Shown piece after piece: positions 6,921 through 14,973 of a stretch of 27,188 nt of DNA; position 1 is the first letter of the stretch; each line of letters begins with the position of its first letter. The translations under genes were made by a program, and so were the position numbers. Origin of the DNA: JACCTH01 sp050741915 (GTDB lineage: Bacteria; Actinomycetota; Acidimicrobiia; Spongiisociales; ZC4RG35). A model generated the notes under the pieces. The model did no database searches. It saw only the letters and a program-made list of their open reading frames with translations, and was not told the DNA's origin. The stretch is from assembly GCA_050741915.1 (NCBI GenBank), contig JBOGEX010000100.1, forward strand, positions 1 through 27,188, given 5' to 3'.

Positions 6921-6923
6921 CGA
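6896..6923 (+). repeat. Direct repeat, right att core
   Basis: This is the second exact copy of the 28-bp tRNA-end repeat at 1-28. A hairpin and arm-like repeats follow, as they do after the first copy. It can serve as the right end of the 1-6923 element and also as the left end of a second element starting with the integrase at 6991. Confidence 0.8.
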
Positions 6924-6977
6924 GAAGGTCCTGGTCCGAGTATGTCTGACCGGGGCTTCGTCGTGTTTGGGGTGGTC

Positions 6978-7013
6978 TTCTACCGGGTTTCTACCGGGTA
7001 GAAGCCGGTAGAA
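6978..7013 (+). repeat. Arm-type repeats beside the second integrase
   Basis: TTCTACCGGG occurs at 6978-6987 and 6989-6998, with inverted copies CCGGGTAGAA (6994-7003) and CCGGTAGAA (7005-7013). They overlap the 3' end of the integrase gene. Their motif matches the left-end set at 86-117, so the two elements probably use related integrases. Confidence 0.5.
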
Positions 7014-8131
7014 CGTTGTCTCCACAGTCCTCATTGCCTTGGAGAAGTGCAGCGAAGGTGGCGGCGGCGTCGGCTTGCATCCCGGGGAGGACATGTTGGT
7101 AGGTGGCCATGGTGAAAGCCGGGGAGGAATGGCCAAGCCGCTCCGATACCACCTTGAGTGGAACGCCGGCCTTGATGAGGAGGGTGGCGTGAGGGTGTCT
7201 CAAGTCGTGGAGGCTGATCCGGGGAAGGGTGGTTTTGGCCACCGTTCGCTCAAAGGTCTGGGAGAGGGTGTGAGGGTGGATGAGGTTGCCATCGGGTTTG
7301 GTGCACAACGGCGTGGCCTCGTCCCATGCAGGTAGCTCGGACTGCTGGCGGTGTCGCAAAGCGTCGAGAACTCGGACCGTGGCCGGGTCGAGGTCGATGG
7401 TGCGGCGGGAGCTGCGGGTCTTGCCACTGCTCTCTTGTGGCCGGTAGCCGACGGCGACGACAGACCGGTTCACCGACAGTCGGCACTGGGTGAAGTCGAT
7501 CTGATCCCAGCGGAGCCCGAGCAGTTCGGAACGGCGCATCCCGGTGTTGGCGGCCAGCCACAAGGCCGGGTATTGGCGGCGGATGTTCGACCAGGTGGAA
7601 GAGGCTTCGGAGCTGGTCGGCAGTCCATACCCGGTGGGCCCGATTGGTGTTCCTCCGGTATCGGGGAGCGTGGGCGGCCTGGGCGGGATTATCTGTAAGC
7701 AGTCCACGACGGACGGCGTCGTCGAGGGCCGACGGACGATGACGTGAATATCCAAGACCGTCTTGGGAGCGAGACCTCCTTCTCCCCGGACCCGACCGTG
7801 GTCCAGCAGGTCGACGTAGAGGGATTCGAGCCGTTCGGTCTGGAGTTTACGGAGCGGGATCTCGCCGAGGTGGGGGAGGACGTGGAGGCGGATCATCCGC
7901 TGGTATCCGTCGAAAGTGGTTGGTTCGAGCTCGAGACGCTTTGCCCGCAGCCAGTAGCGGGCCAGGAACCCTGCGATGGTGAGCGTGGACCGGCCGGTCG
8001 GCGACCGCTACAGCTTCTTCATTGTCGGGACCGACTCGATGCCAGCGCCGCTTCTCCTTCCCGGTCGTTGGGTCGACGCCCTGGTAGATCACGGCGTACC
8101 AACAGTCACCCTTGCGTACGTAACCGGTCAT
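6991..8131 (-). pseudogene. int: Tyrosine recombinase/integrase with frameshifts
   Basis: The gene starts at ATG 8131 after a strong AAGGAGG. The N-terminal arm-binding domain reads MTGYVRKGDCWYAVIYQGVD. The core-binding domain continues as IAGFLARYWLRAKRLELEPT, then TFDGYQRMIRLHVLPHLGEI. The catalytic domain carries the first arginine (NTGMRRSEL), HDLRH, RLGH and the nucleophile tyrosine in ATYQHVLPGMQ. Reading it whole needs frame changes near 8000 (with probable loss of about 20 codons), near 7727 (one base lost) and near 7600 (one base gained). The 1,141-bp span is not a multiple of three. It lies next to the tRNA-end repeat, as expected for the integrase of an element inserted there. The intact catalytic half suggests recent inactivation or assembly errors. 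Confidence 0.85.
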
Positions 8132-8447
8132 CCCCGCCTCCTTCCATCTCGTCGGAGGGGACGAACCGACGGTACGCACGCGCTTGTGGGCGAAGGCTCT
8201 TCGGGTTGGACACTTGGTCACAGAAGCGCCCGAGCAACTTCGGTGGTGCTTTAGAAGGCTGCCAGTGCTCAGCGGGCTGCCCGCGTGGGGTAGCCGCGAA
8301 AGAGGTCGGGAGACCTCCCCTTTCAGGCTCCAGGTCAGGCGTCGCGAGGCGGACACGTCGGCCCTTCGAGCGTGATCGAGGATGGTCACGAGGTTGGTGT
8401 GCCACCCGGCGTCGAGTCGCCGCGTGCTCACATCTGCGGGTGGGGGA
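8132..8447. other. Gene-free stretch between integrase and metal operon
   Basis: No convincing gene was seen on either strand; the open frames here have no recognisable protein features. It should contain the integrase promoter (reading left) and the end of the metal operon transcript arriving from the right. I see no clear terminator. Confidence 0.4.
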
Positions 8448-9098
8448 TCAGCGGTGTCCGGTTGGCCAGGTGAGCATGGGCATGTTGGCCACGGTCTCGG
8501 TTTGGGTGCTGGTGAGCTCCCCGGCGTCCCTGGCTGCGGCGACCTCGTCGCTGGACCGGAGGACTCGGGGGATGGCGTCGGGTTGCCAGCTGACCAGGTT
8601 GACCCGGCGGAGGGGGCTGTAGGTGGGCTCGCCGGGGGCGGCGTCGAAGATGTCGGGCTGGTAGCCGAAGGGTCCGGCGGGTCCGTCGGGTTGTATTCCG
8701 TTGGTGAACACGTACACCTCGGCGAGAGCCCCCTCGGGTACCTGGGCGAGCTGGGGCACCACCAATACCGGTGATCCCATCATCGTGGTGAGCATGTCGG
8801 CCACCTGAGGGTCGGAGGCTTCGGTGTGGATGAACAGGATCTCCTCCCCGTCGTAGTAGCCGGCGACCGGCGGCGCAACCGGGACCTGGTCGGTCGTGGT
8901 CATGCCGCCCATCCCTTCAGCCTCGGGCGGTGTTGATCCGGTGCGGGTGGTCCACCAGACGCCGAAACCGATCACGGCGGCGGTGATGACCAGCCCGACG
9001 AGGATCCAGAACCGGATCGGGTGGCCGTCGAGTCGGGTGTTGGCCCAGTCGAAGCGACCCGCCCTGGGTTCGGCGTTGGCGGGAGTCGGGTCGGTCAC
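8448..9098 (-). CDS. Membrane-anchored protein of unknown function, last gene of the metal operon
   Basis: This 216-residue protein starts at GTG 9098, overlapping the ATPase stop by four bases (GTGA), with GAGGAG upstream. Longer readings into the ATPase gene are rejected. After about 30 polar residues, one membrane helix (FWILVGLVITAAVIGFGVWW) places the rest outside or in the membrane periphery. A Met/Gly-rich linker (EGMGGMTTTDQ) follows. The conserved-looking globular part starts YYDGEEILFIHTEASDPQVA and includes SPVLVVPQLAQVPEG and VYVFTNGIQPDGPAGPFGYQ. I recall this as an uncharacterised family in actinobacterial metal-resistance loci but give no function. The methionines could bind copper, though that is speculative. 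Translational coupling to the pump suggests it serves metal export or delivery. Confidence 0.75.
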   Translation of the reverse strand: MTDPTPANAEPRAGRFDWANTRLDGHPIRFWILVGLVITAAVIGFGVWWTTRTGSTPPEAEGMGGMTTTDQVPVAPPVAGYYDGEEILFIHTEASDPQVADMLTTMMGSPVLVVPQLAQVPEGALAEVYVFTNGIQPDGPAGPFGYQPDIFDAAPGEPTYSPLRRVNLVSWQPDAIPRVLRSSDEVAAARDAGELTSTQTETVANMPMLTWPTGHR

Positions 9099-11416
9099 TG
9101 CTCGGCTCCTCGGCTGTTGGTGTGCTGGTGGTGGGTGTCGGCTTCGAATGCCTGGGAGCGGCGGGTGTTCGGTTCCCCCCTCAACAGTCGACCTCCGAAG
9201 GAGTTGAGCAGCACCGCGGTGACCGAGGTGATCATGGCCACCATGGCCCACACTGGGGAGACCAGCCCGGTGGTGGCGGCGGGGACCCCGATACCATTGA
9301 AGCTGAACGCGAGCGCCAGGTTCTGTTTGGTCTTGGAGTAGCTGGCGACGCCGATCTGGTGGGCGTCTGTCACCGCGGCGAGCCGCTCGCTCATGATGAC
9401 GATCTCGGCGGATTCGATGGCGATGTCGGTGCCGGCGCCGATGGCGACCCCGATGTCGGCTTGGGTTAGGGCGGGGGCGTCGTTGATGCCGTCGCCGACC
9501 ATCATCACCCGCTGTCCGTCCTCTTGCAGTCGGCGGATATGGGCGGCCTTGTCTTCGGGAAGCACCCCGGCGATCACATCGTCGATCCCGACCTGGTCGG
9601 CGACCACCGTGGCGGTGCGCTGGTTGTCCCCGGTGACCATGATCGGGGTGATCCCCGCCTGTCTGATCCGTCGGATCGTTGCGGCGGCGTCGCCTTTGAG
9701 GGTGTCGGCGATGCCGATCAACCCGAGGAGCCGGCCGTCGCGGGCGACGGCGATGATCGTCTCGCCCTTCTCTTCGAGTCGTTCCCGATCCAACTCGAGC
9801 TCTGCCAGGTCGATTCCCTGGCTGGCGAGCCATCCGGGTTTGCCGACAAGGATCCGACGGCCCTCGCTGCTCGCCTCCACTCCGTGGCCGGGGTGGGAGG
9901 TGAACCCGTCGGTGAGGGGGATGTCGAGGCCCCGGTGGTTGGCGGCGTCTTCGACCGCCCGGGCCAGGGGATGCTCACTGTTGGCCTCGGCGGCGGCCGC
10001 CCAAGCCAACAGCTCATCCTCACTCGACCCTTCTACGGGGACGATGGAGTGGAGGGAGGGTTGGCCTCGGGTGATGGTGCCGGTTTTGTCCAATACGATG
10101 GTGGTGATCTCACCCATCAGCTGGAAGGCCTCCCCGGAGCGAATCAGGATCCCCCGTTCGGCCGCTTCCCCGCCGCCGCGGATGGTGGCGAGGGGGGTGG
10201 CCATCCCCAACGCACAGGGGTAACCCATCACCAGGGCGGCGAGACCGGCGAGCAGGGCCCGGTTCCAGTTGGGCCCATCGGCGAGAATGCCGGGAATCAC
10301 GGTCCAGGCGAGGAGCCCGGCGGCGGCGAAGATCAGCACTCCGGGCACGAAATAGCGGAGCACCACGTCGACGAGTTGGAGGACCCCGGGGCGGAGGCTG
10401 CGGGCCTCTTCGATGGAGCGGGCCACCTGGGAGAGGAACGACTCCTCACCCACCCTGCTCACCTCCACCACCAGGGTGCCGGTCTGGTTGATCGACCCAC
10501 CGGTCACCTCATCGCCTGCCACCTTCTCGGCGGGGATCGGCTCACCGGTGACCAGCGCCTCGTCGACCGCCGACACCCCGTCGGTGACGGTGCCGTCGAC
10601 GGGGATCGACTCACCGGGGCGGATCCGCACCAGGTCCCCGAGCACCACATCGTCGATGGGGACCTCGATCTCTCTGCCATCGCGGATCACCCGGGCGGTG
10701 TCCGGCTGGAGTGCCATCAACCGGCGCACCGCCTGGGAGGCGCGGGTACGGACCGCCAACGAGGCGTAATGAGAGAGGATGTGATAGGTGGTGACCAGAG
10801 TGGAGGCGGCGAAGAAGTCGCCGGTGGGGAAACCGTCGAGCACGAAGATCCCCAACAATCCGCCGGCCAGCCCGGCGAAGGCGGCGAACTCCAACAGCAC
10901 GTGCTGGTTGAAGATCCCTCGCCGCAGCGACACCCACGCCATCCTCTTGATGAACCAGCCGGTGACGAACATAGTGTCCAGCGCCAACGCCAGGAGGATC
11001 CACGGCATCAACGGGATCTCCACCAGCCCCAGCCACTGGCCGACCGCCATCACCACCAGACTGGCCACGGTGAAGCTGGCGGCGACGAGGAGCCGACCCC
11101 GCTCCCGCCCTAGCTCTTCGGCGTCCTCTTCGAAGCTACGTACCTTCTCCGGATCCCGGTAGACATAGCCGATCTGGGTCAGGGTGCGGCGCAGCCGCTC
11201 CGGCGTCACCTGGTCCGGGTCGTAACGGATCAACCCCTCCTCATGAGCCAGCGACACCCCCACCTCCGACACTCCATCGATCCGGGAGTAGGCCTTGTTG
11301 ATCGTCGACGCACAAAACGAGCAGGACATCCCACCGATAATCATCCGCAACGTGGCCAGCCTGGCCGGCTCCGAGCCCGGCCGGTCAGCCTGTAATGACG
11401 AATCCTGCTCGGCCAT
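9095..11416 (-). CDS. Heavy-metal P1B-type ATPase with atypical YPC motif
   Basis: This 773-residue pump has an N-terminal HMA domain (GGMSCSFC, C32 and C35), then about eight membrane helices. The actuator TGE is at 290-292, the ion-site motif YPC at 399-401, the phosphorylated aspartate D443 in DKTGT, HP at 482-483 and the hinge GDGIND at 641-646. The last helices read QNLALAFSFNGIGVP and MVAMITSVTAVLLNSF. The C-terminus is His-rich (THHQH). The first cysteine of the usual CPC is replaced by tyrosine. Typical P1B-1 copper pumps carry CPC plus N, YN and SS residues that are only partly kept here, so copper export is plausible but unproved. It follows the HMA protein by three bases, with AAGGGG before its ATG, and overlaps the next gene. 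Confidence 0.92.
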   Translation of the reverse strand: MAEQDSSLQADRPGSEPARLATLRMIIGGMSCSFCASTINKAYSRIDGVSEVGVSLAHEEGLIRYDPDQVTPERLRRTLTQIGYVYRDPEKVRSFEEDAEELGRERGRLLVAASFTVASLVVMAVGQWLGLVEIPLMPWILLALALDTMFVTGWFIKRMAWVSLRRGIFNQHVLLEFAAFAGLAGGLLGIFVLDGFPTGDFFAASTLVTTYHILSHYASLAVRTRASQAVRRLMALQPDTARVIRDGREIEVPIDDVVLGDLVRIRPGESIPVDGTVTDGVSAVDEALVTGEPIPAEKVAGDEVTGGSINQTGTLVVEVSRVGEESFLSQVARSIEEARSLRPGVLQLVDVVLRYFVPGVLIFAAAGLLAWTVIPGILADGPNWNRALLAGLAALVMGYPCALGMATPLATIRGGGEAAERGILIRSGEAFQLMGEITTIVLDKTGTITRGQPSLHSIVPVEGSSEDELLAWAAAAEANSEHPLARAVEDAANHRGLDIPLTDGFTSHPGHGVEASSEGRRILVGKPGWLASQGIDLAELELDRERLEEKGETIIAVARDGRLLGLIGIADTLKGDAAATIRRIRQAGITPIMVTGDNQRTATVVADQVGIDDVIAGVLPEDKAAHIRRLQEDGQRVMMVGDGINDAPALTQADIGVAIGAGTDIAIESAEIVIMSERLAAVTDAHQIGVASYSKTKQNLALAFSFNGIGVPAATTGLVSPVWAMVAMITSVTAVLLNSFGGRLLRGEPNTRRSQAFEADTHHQHTNSRGAEQ

Positions 11417-11419
11417 GCC

Positions 11420-11653
11420 CTACCCCTTCCTGGGCAAGGCGACCGGTTCGAAACCGGCGGAGCTGATCTGGGTGTGGATGACGTCGTCGCCGACCCGGTC
11501 CGGATCGAACCGAACCTCGACCATCGCCTGGTCGTAGTCGGCTTCGGCCTTGACCACACCCTCCAGCCGGGCCAGTGACCTACCCAGGTTGTCGGCACAT
11601 CCGCTGCAGTGGAACCCGCGGATCTGATACTGCTTGGTGGTTGTTGTTGCCAC
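11420..11653 (-). CDS. Small HMA-domain metal-binding protein (CopZ-like)
   Basis: This 77-residue protein has the metal site GFHCSGC followed by the beta-alpha-beta pattern of an HMA domain (GVVKAEADYDQAMVEVRFDP). Such proteins hand metal ions, classically Cu(I), to P1B ATPases. The chosen start is GTG at 11653, nine bases after AAGGAG. A longer reading from TTG at 11692 would start just four bases from the regulator stop and lacks a ribosome site. It lies between the MerR-family regulator and the pump, within the same transcript. Confidence 0.85.
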   Translation of the reverse strand: MATTTTKQYQIRGFHCSGCADNLGRSLARLEGVVKAEADYDQAMVEVRFDPDRVGDDVIHTQISSAGFEPVALPRKG

Positions 11654-11695
11654 TACTTCGTTCTCCTTGCTTATCTGTCGGTCGATTTCCAACCG

Positions 11696-12118
11696 TCATT
11701 CCCCCCGGGGATGTTGCAGGATGTGGCATACGCACGGCTCGCCGGCAGCCATGTCGGGGAGAGTCCGGGCCAATTCCCGCAGCCGCCGCAACTCGCCGGC
11801 CAGCCGCTCCAACTCCCCGATCCGCTGCTCGACGGCGTCCGCCTGACGGTCGAGCAGGTCCCGTACGTACACGCAGGGCGTCTCACCACGATCCCGCAAC
11901 CCCAGAATCTCTCTGATGTCATCCAGCGCCAAGCCGAGGGACCGGGCCAGGGCCACGAAACGGAGCCGGTCGGCATCCGCCGGGCGATAGGTCCGGTATC
12001 CGGCCGGGGTCCGCTCCGGGTCGGGTAACACCCCCACCGACTCATAGAAGCGGATGGTCGGCGGATCCACACCCACCTGGCGGCCCAGCTCCCCGATCCG
12101 CATCAGCCCATCGATCAT
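11696..12118 (-). CDS. MerR-family metal-responsive regulator
   Basis: This 140-residue protein starts at ATG 12118 with GAGGT eight bases upstream; the longer reading from 12166 would begin at the transcription start and is rejected. The N-terminal winged helix reads MRIGELGRQVGVDPPTIRFY with a wing GYRTY. A long dimer helix follows. Metal-binding candidates are C82 (ETPCVYVRDLL) and the C-terminal pair in PCVCH (C129, C131, with H132). In this family a cysteine at the C82 position marks sensors of divalent ions (MerR, ZntR, CadR), whereas CueR-type Cu(I) sensors have serine there. It should bind and twist the 19-bp-spacer promoter at 12170-12200. It is first in the operon with the HMA protein and the pump. 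Confidence 0.92.
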   Translation of the reverse strand: MIDGLMRIGELGRQVGVDPPTIRFYESVGVLPDPERTPAGYRTYRPADADRLRFVALARSLGLALDDIREILGLRDRGETPCVYVRDLLDRQADAVEQRIGELERLAGELRRLRELARTLPDMAAGEPCVCHILQHPRGE

Positions 12119-12169
12119 CTTCCATACCTCATTCACTCGGGTCGAGCAGCGCCGATGCCCCTGCAAGCC

Positions 12170-12200
12170 ACGCTACACCCTCAAGTAGCTTGAAAGTCAA
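12170..12200 (-). promoter_or_regulatory. MerR-type promoter with 19-bp spacer and dyad operator
   Basis: On the minus strand the -35 element TTGACT (12195-12200) and the -10 element TAGCGT (12170-12175) are separated by exactly 19 bp (12176-12194). The spacer carries an imperfect dyad CTTTCAAG-CTA-CTTGAGGG. Overlong spacers with a central dyad are the hallmark of promoters activated by MerR-family proteins. Transcription should start near 12163 and run through the regulator, HMA protein, pump and last gene. Confidence 0.88.
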
Positions 12201-12239
12201 GGGGCCTGGGGCGGGCGATAGTCGCATCACCGACCATTG

Positions 12240-12800
12240 TTGGGTTCGAAGGCGGTTCCCGCCTGCTCGTACCGCGGAGGGAGCTCTCGCACCTGATAGA
12301 GCGGCCACGTGGACCTGGGGCAGTGTCGTGACGTCGCCGGCGGCGAACACTCGTGGGTTGGTGGTGGCCATCCGGTCGTCGACCACGATGTGCCCACGCC
12401 CATCGGTCTCCACTCCGGCCGCTTCAAGACCGAGCCCGGTGGTGTGGCCTCGACGGCCGGTGCGACCAGAAGCTGGTCGGCCTCGATCCGCTCTTTCGTT
12501 CCTTCGATTGTGATGTCGACCCAGCGACGTTCCGCGCTCCGGCCGGCTTTGGTGACCGTCGCCGAGGTCAGGACCCGCTCACCGAGGGATTCGAGGTGTT
12601 CTTCCAGGGCGGCGGAGATCTCCGGCTCCTCGAAAGGGGGCGGCCCGGAAGAGCGCCTCGACGAAAGTGACCCTGCTGCCCAGATGCAAGAAGAGTTGGC
12701 CGTGCTCGAGGCCGCTGGCTCCGGCGCGGACCACGACCGCCTCGCCGGGCACCTCCGTGAGGTCGAGGGCGGTAGTGGAGGATCGAACGTCACAACCGGT
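12240..12800 (-). pseudogene. merA: Mercuric reductase fragment, truncated and frameshifted
   Basis: Joined frames read TALDLTEVPGEAVVVRAGAS, then GLEHGQLFLHLGSRVTFVEA, PEISAALEEHLESLGERVLT, EADQLLVAPAVEATP, GVETDGRGHIVVDDRMATTN and PRVFAAGDVTTLPQVHVAAL. This follows the NADPH-binding and second FAD-binding segments of MerA-type flavoprotein disulfide reductases closely. Both ends are missing, namely the N-terminal FAD domain with the redox cysteines and the C-terminal dimer domain. Frame changes lie near 12636 (a run of five G) and near 12437. The nucleotide-binding GxGxxG has become RAGASG. It lies directly upstream of the metal promoter, so the locus once included mercury detoxification or recombined with a mer operon. 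Confidence 0.85.
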
Positions 12801-12906
12801 CGTCGCTCAGGGATTCACTGCTTCACCTGCCCGCTGACAGCCCACTGGTCGGTGGTGCTGATCGGACCCAAAGGTCCGAATCCGGGGAGGAATCTCGCCG
12901 GAATTG

Positions 12907-13599
12907 TTACATGTTGGTTCGGTCTTGCGTTGGCGTTGGTTTGGCGTTCACGGCAGGGCGGTTGAGGCCAGTCTCATAGGCGAAGATCACGGCTTGGACG
13001 CGGTCGCGAAGCTGGAGTTTCATCAGGATCCGCTTGACATGGGTCCGGATGGTTGATTCCTCGACGACGAGCTCGGCGGCGATCTCGCGGTTTGACAAGC
13101 CTCGGGCGATGAGCTGGAGGACTTCACGTTCCCGCGGCGTGAGCTCGTCGACCTTCGCGTGAGCTAACTCGGGGGTGGGCTGTTGGGCCATGCGGTCGAT
13201 CACACGCCGTGTGACCGACGGGGAGAGGAGCGAATCACCGGCGGCGATGGTGTGTACCGCGGCGATCAGCTCTTCGGGTCGGGTTCTTTTGAGAAGGAAC
13301 CCGGATGCGCCGGCGCGCAGGGCACCGAAGATGTAATCGTCCTGTTCAAAGGTGGTGAGGATCAGGACTCTCGAGTCCGGGGCAGCCTGGGAGAGCTCAT
13401 GGGTGGCGCTGATCCCATCGAGGTCGGGCATGCGCACATCCATCAGCACAACGTCAGGTGCCAGGCGGCGAGTCTCGGAGACGGCCTCCCGCCCGGTCGA
13501 TGCCTCCCCGACGATCTCTATCAGGGGGTCGGCGGTGAGGAGATCGATGAGCCCGGCCCGCATCAGGTCGTCATCGTCGGCGATCAGAACGCGGGTCAA
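12907..13599 (-). CDS. NarL/LuxR-type response regulator
   Basis: This is a 230-residue protein. The receiver domain (about 1-120) has the acidic pocket ADDDD, the phosphoacceptor D54 (VVLMDVRMP), T81/T82 (LILTTFEQ) and a lysine in FLLKR. A LuxR-type helix-turn-helix follows at about 152-210 (LTPREREVLQLIARGLSNRE, then STIRTHVKRILMKL). The start is TTG at 13599, overlapping the kinase stop by four bases (TTGA), so the two are translationally coupled. The tail after residue 213 is short and polar. The target genes are unknown; the divergent genes from 14974 are candidates by position only. Confidence 0.92.
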   Translation of the reverse strand: MTRVLIADDDDLMRAGLIDLLTADPLIEIVGEASTGREAVSETRRLAPDVVLMDVRMPDLDGISATHELSQAAPDSRVLILTTFEQDDYIFGALRAGASGFLLKRTRPEELIAAVHTIAAGDSLLSPSVTRRVIDRMAQQPTPELAHAKVDELTPREREVLQLIARGLSNREIAAELVVEESTIRTHVKRILMKLQLRDRVQAVIFAYETGLNRPAVNAKPTPTQDRTNM

Positions 13600-14849
13600 T
13601 TGGGATGGTCCCCGTAGGGGATCCGGGCCATGACGCGAAACAGTCCGTCGACCCGTTCGGCGTCAAGGCTTCCACCGAGCAGCGCGGCCCGTTCTGTCAT
13701 GCCAATCAGTCCGTGTCCCCCCTCGGTCGGTGGCGAAGAGGCCGCGGGCATGGGGTTGGTGATGATCGCTTCGACGGCGGTGTCGCCGAAGGAGAGGTCG
13801 ATCTGGGCGGACCCCGTCCCGTGACGGGCTGCGTTGGTGAGTGCTTCTTGGAGGATCCGGTAGGCGGTCTGATCAACGACGGGGCCAAGCTGCCGCGGTG
13901 GTCCCGACGTATCCAGTCTGACCTCGAGTCCGGCTGCGGCATGATGCCCGATGAGGGTGTTGAGCGACGCCAGCCCGATGGGGGCCTCGACCGGGTTCGC
14001 CGGTCCGCCCTGGCGCAGTGTGGCGACGATGTGGTCGATCTCCTCGACTGTCTGTCGTGCCACCTCCTCGATGGCCTCCAGGGCTCGGAGTGACCGATCG
14101 GGGTCCTGGTGATGGCGCATCCGGGCTGCGCCGGCGCGGACGCCGATCACGTTGATGGCGTGACCAGCCGAGTCGTGGAGGTCGCGGGCGATCCGGGCGC
14201 GTTCCTCTGCAACAGCGAGCAGGCGTTCACGCTCGCGATCACGCTCGGCTTGGTGGGCGCGCTCTCTGAGCTCGGTGATTTGCTCACGTCGGAGGCGGGT
14301 CCGCTCTCCGGCGAACCAGGCGACGGCCCAGGCGAGTCCGGTGTGGAGGAGCTCGATTCCGGGGACTGCCCGGTGCGCGGCGGCGGTGGCGGCCAGGTAG
14401 GCCATCAGCATCGCCATTACGGTGGCCGTGGTGCGCCATGTCCACGGAGCCTGCGGCTCTCGGCTCGCCGACAGTAGATAGAGGGCGACGGTGGGGCCGA
14501 GCATGAGGTCGAGTGGGTAGCCGAGGCCGGCCAATGCTGTTCCTGCTGTCGCGGTAGTGGTGAACACGCTGAGCGGGTAGCGTCGCCAGACGATCAGTGG
14601 CACCGTTGAACCCGCCACCAGCAGGATGCCGATGAGATCGAACTCCTCTCTTCCAGGGCGGGTGGGAGCGACGCCGCCATGGGAGATCAGCGCCAGTGAG
14701 CCGGCCAGCACGGCGACTGTGATTGCGAGATCGAAGAGCCGCCGTGACTTGGGCGGGGTAGTCAAGAGCCTCTGCGCGGTGGCTGTCATCGCATACCGAG
14801 GATACGTCCACAGGCCTCGCAGCGAATCCCCCTGTCGGGTGACCCGCAT
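13596..14849 (-). CDS. NarL-type sensor histidine kinase
   Basis: This 417-residue kinase has about five membrane helices in the first 180 residues (for example LAITVAVLAGSLALISHGG, IGILLVAGSTVPLIVW and VMAMLMAYLAATAAAH) and no large extracellular loop. It may therefore sense signals within the membrane. A charged helix leads to the HisKA_3 dimerisation box, RIARDLHDSAGHAINVIG, with phosphoacceptor H225. The ATPase domain has the N box EALTNAARHG (N339) and a G box EGGHGLIGM at 376-384. It pairs with the response regulator downstream. The start at ATG 14849 has no clear ribosome site; ATG 14789 is an alternative that still keeps every membrane helix. Confidence 0.9.
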   Translation of the reverse strand: MRVTRQGDSLRGLWTYPRYAMTATAQRLLTTPPKSRRLFDLAITVAVLAGSLALISHGGVAPTRPGREEFDLIGILLVAGSTVPLIVWRRYPLSVFTTTATAGTALAGLGYPLDLMLGPTVALYLLSASREPQAPWTWRTTATVMAMLMAYLAATAAAHRAVPGIELLHTGLAWAVAWFAGERTRLRREQITELRERAHQAERDRERERLLAVAEERARIARDLHDSAGHAINVIGVRAGAARMRHHQDPDRSLRALEAIEEVARQTVEEIDHIVATLRQGGPANPVEAPIGLASLNTLIGHHAAAGLEVRLDTSGPPRQLGPVVDQTAYRILQEALTNAARHGTGSAQIDLSFGDTAVEAIITNPMPAASSPPTEGGHGLIGMTERAALLGGSLDAERVDGLFRVMARIPYGDHPN

Positions 14850-14973
14850 CCACTGTATGGGGACAGAGAAGATCCCCCCGCTGGGGGTTTCGTCCCGGCC
14901 TCGGTATCTCTATCTTCGTCGGTCATGGACCACTATGCGGTCACTCGCCAAGCCTGTCGCAAGGTTCGGGGCC
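14850..14973. promoter_or_regulatory. Divergent intergenic region
   Basis: This 124-bp gap separates the kinase (leftward) and the DUF2218 gene (rightward), so it should hold both promoters. A C/G-run hairpin (CCCCC 75-79, loop GCT, GGGGG 83-87 of the 14800s) followed by TTT lies inside it. I see no confident -10/-35 pair. Confidence 0.4.

Noticed and set aside
9099..9833. Longer start for the last gene of the metal operon
   Set aside because: The extension overlaps the ATPase gene, whereas GTG 9098 has a good ribosome site and a four-base overlap.
9524..11113. 529-codon open frame on the plus strand
   Set aside because: It lies wholly opposite the P1B ATPase and its composition (Gly/Asp/His-rich repeats) is the usual shadow of GC-rich coding DNA.
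12863..12878. Rho-independent terminator for the response regulator region
   Set aside because: A short CGGACC/GGTCCG hairpin exists but has no T run, and it lies upstream of nothing that ends there.
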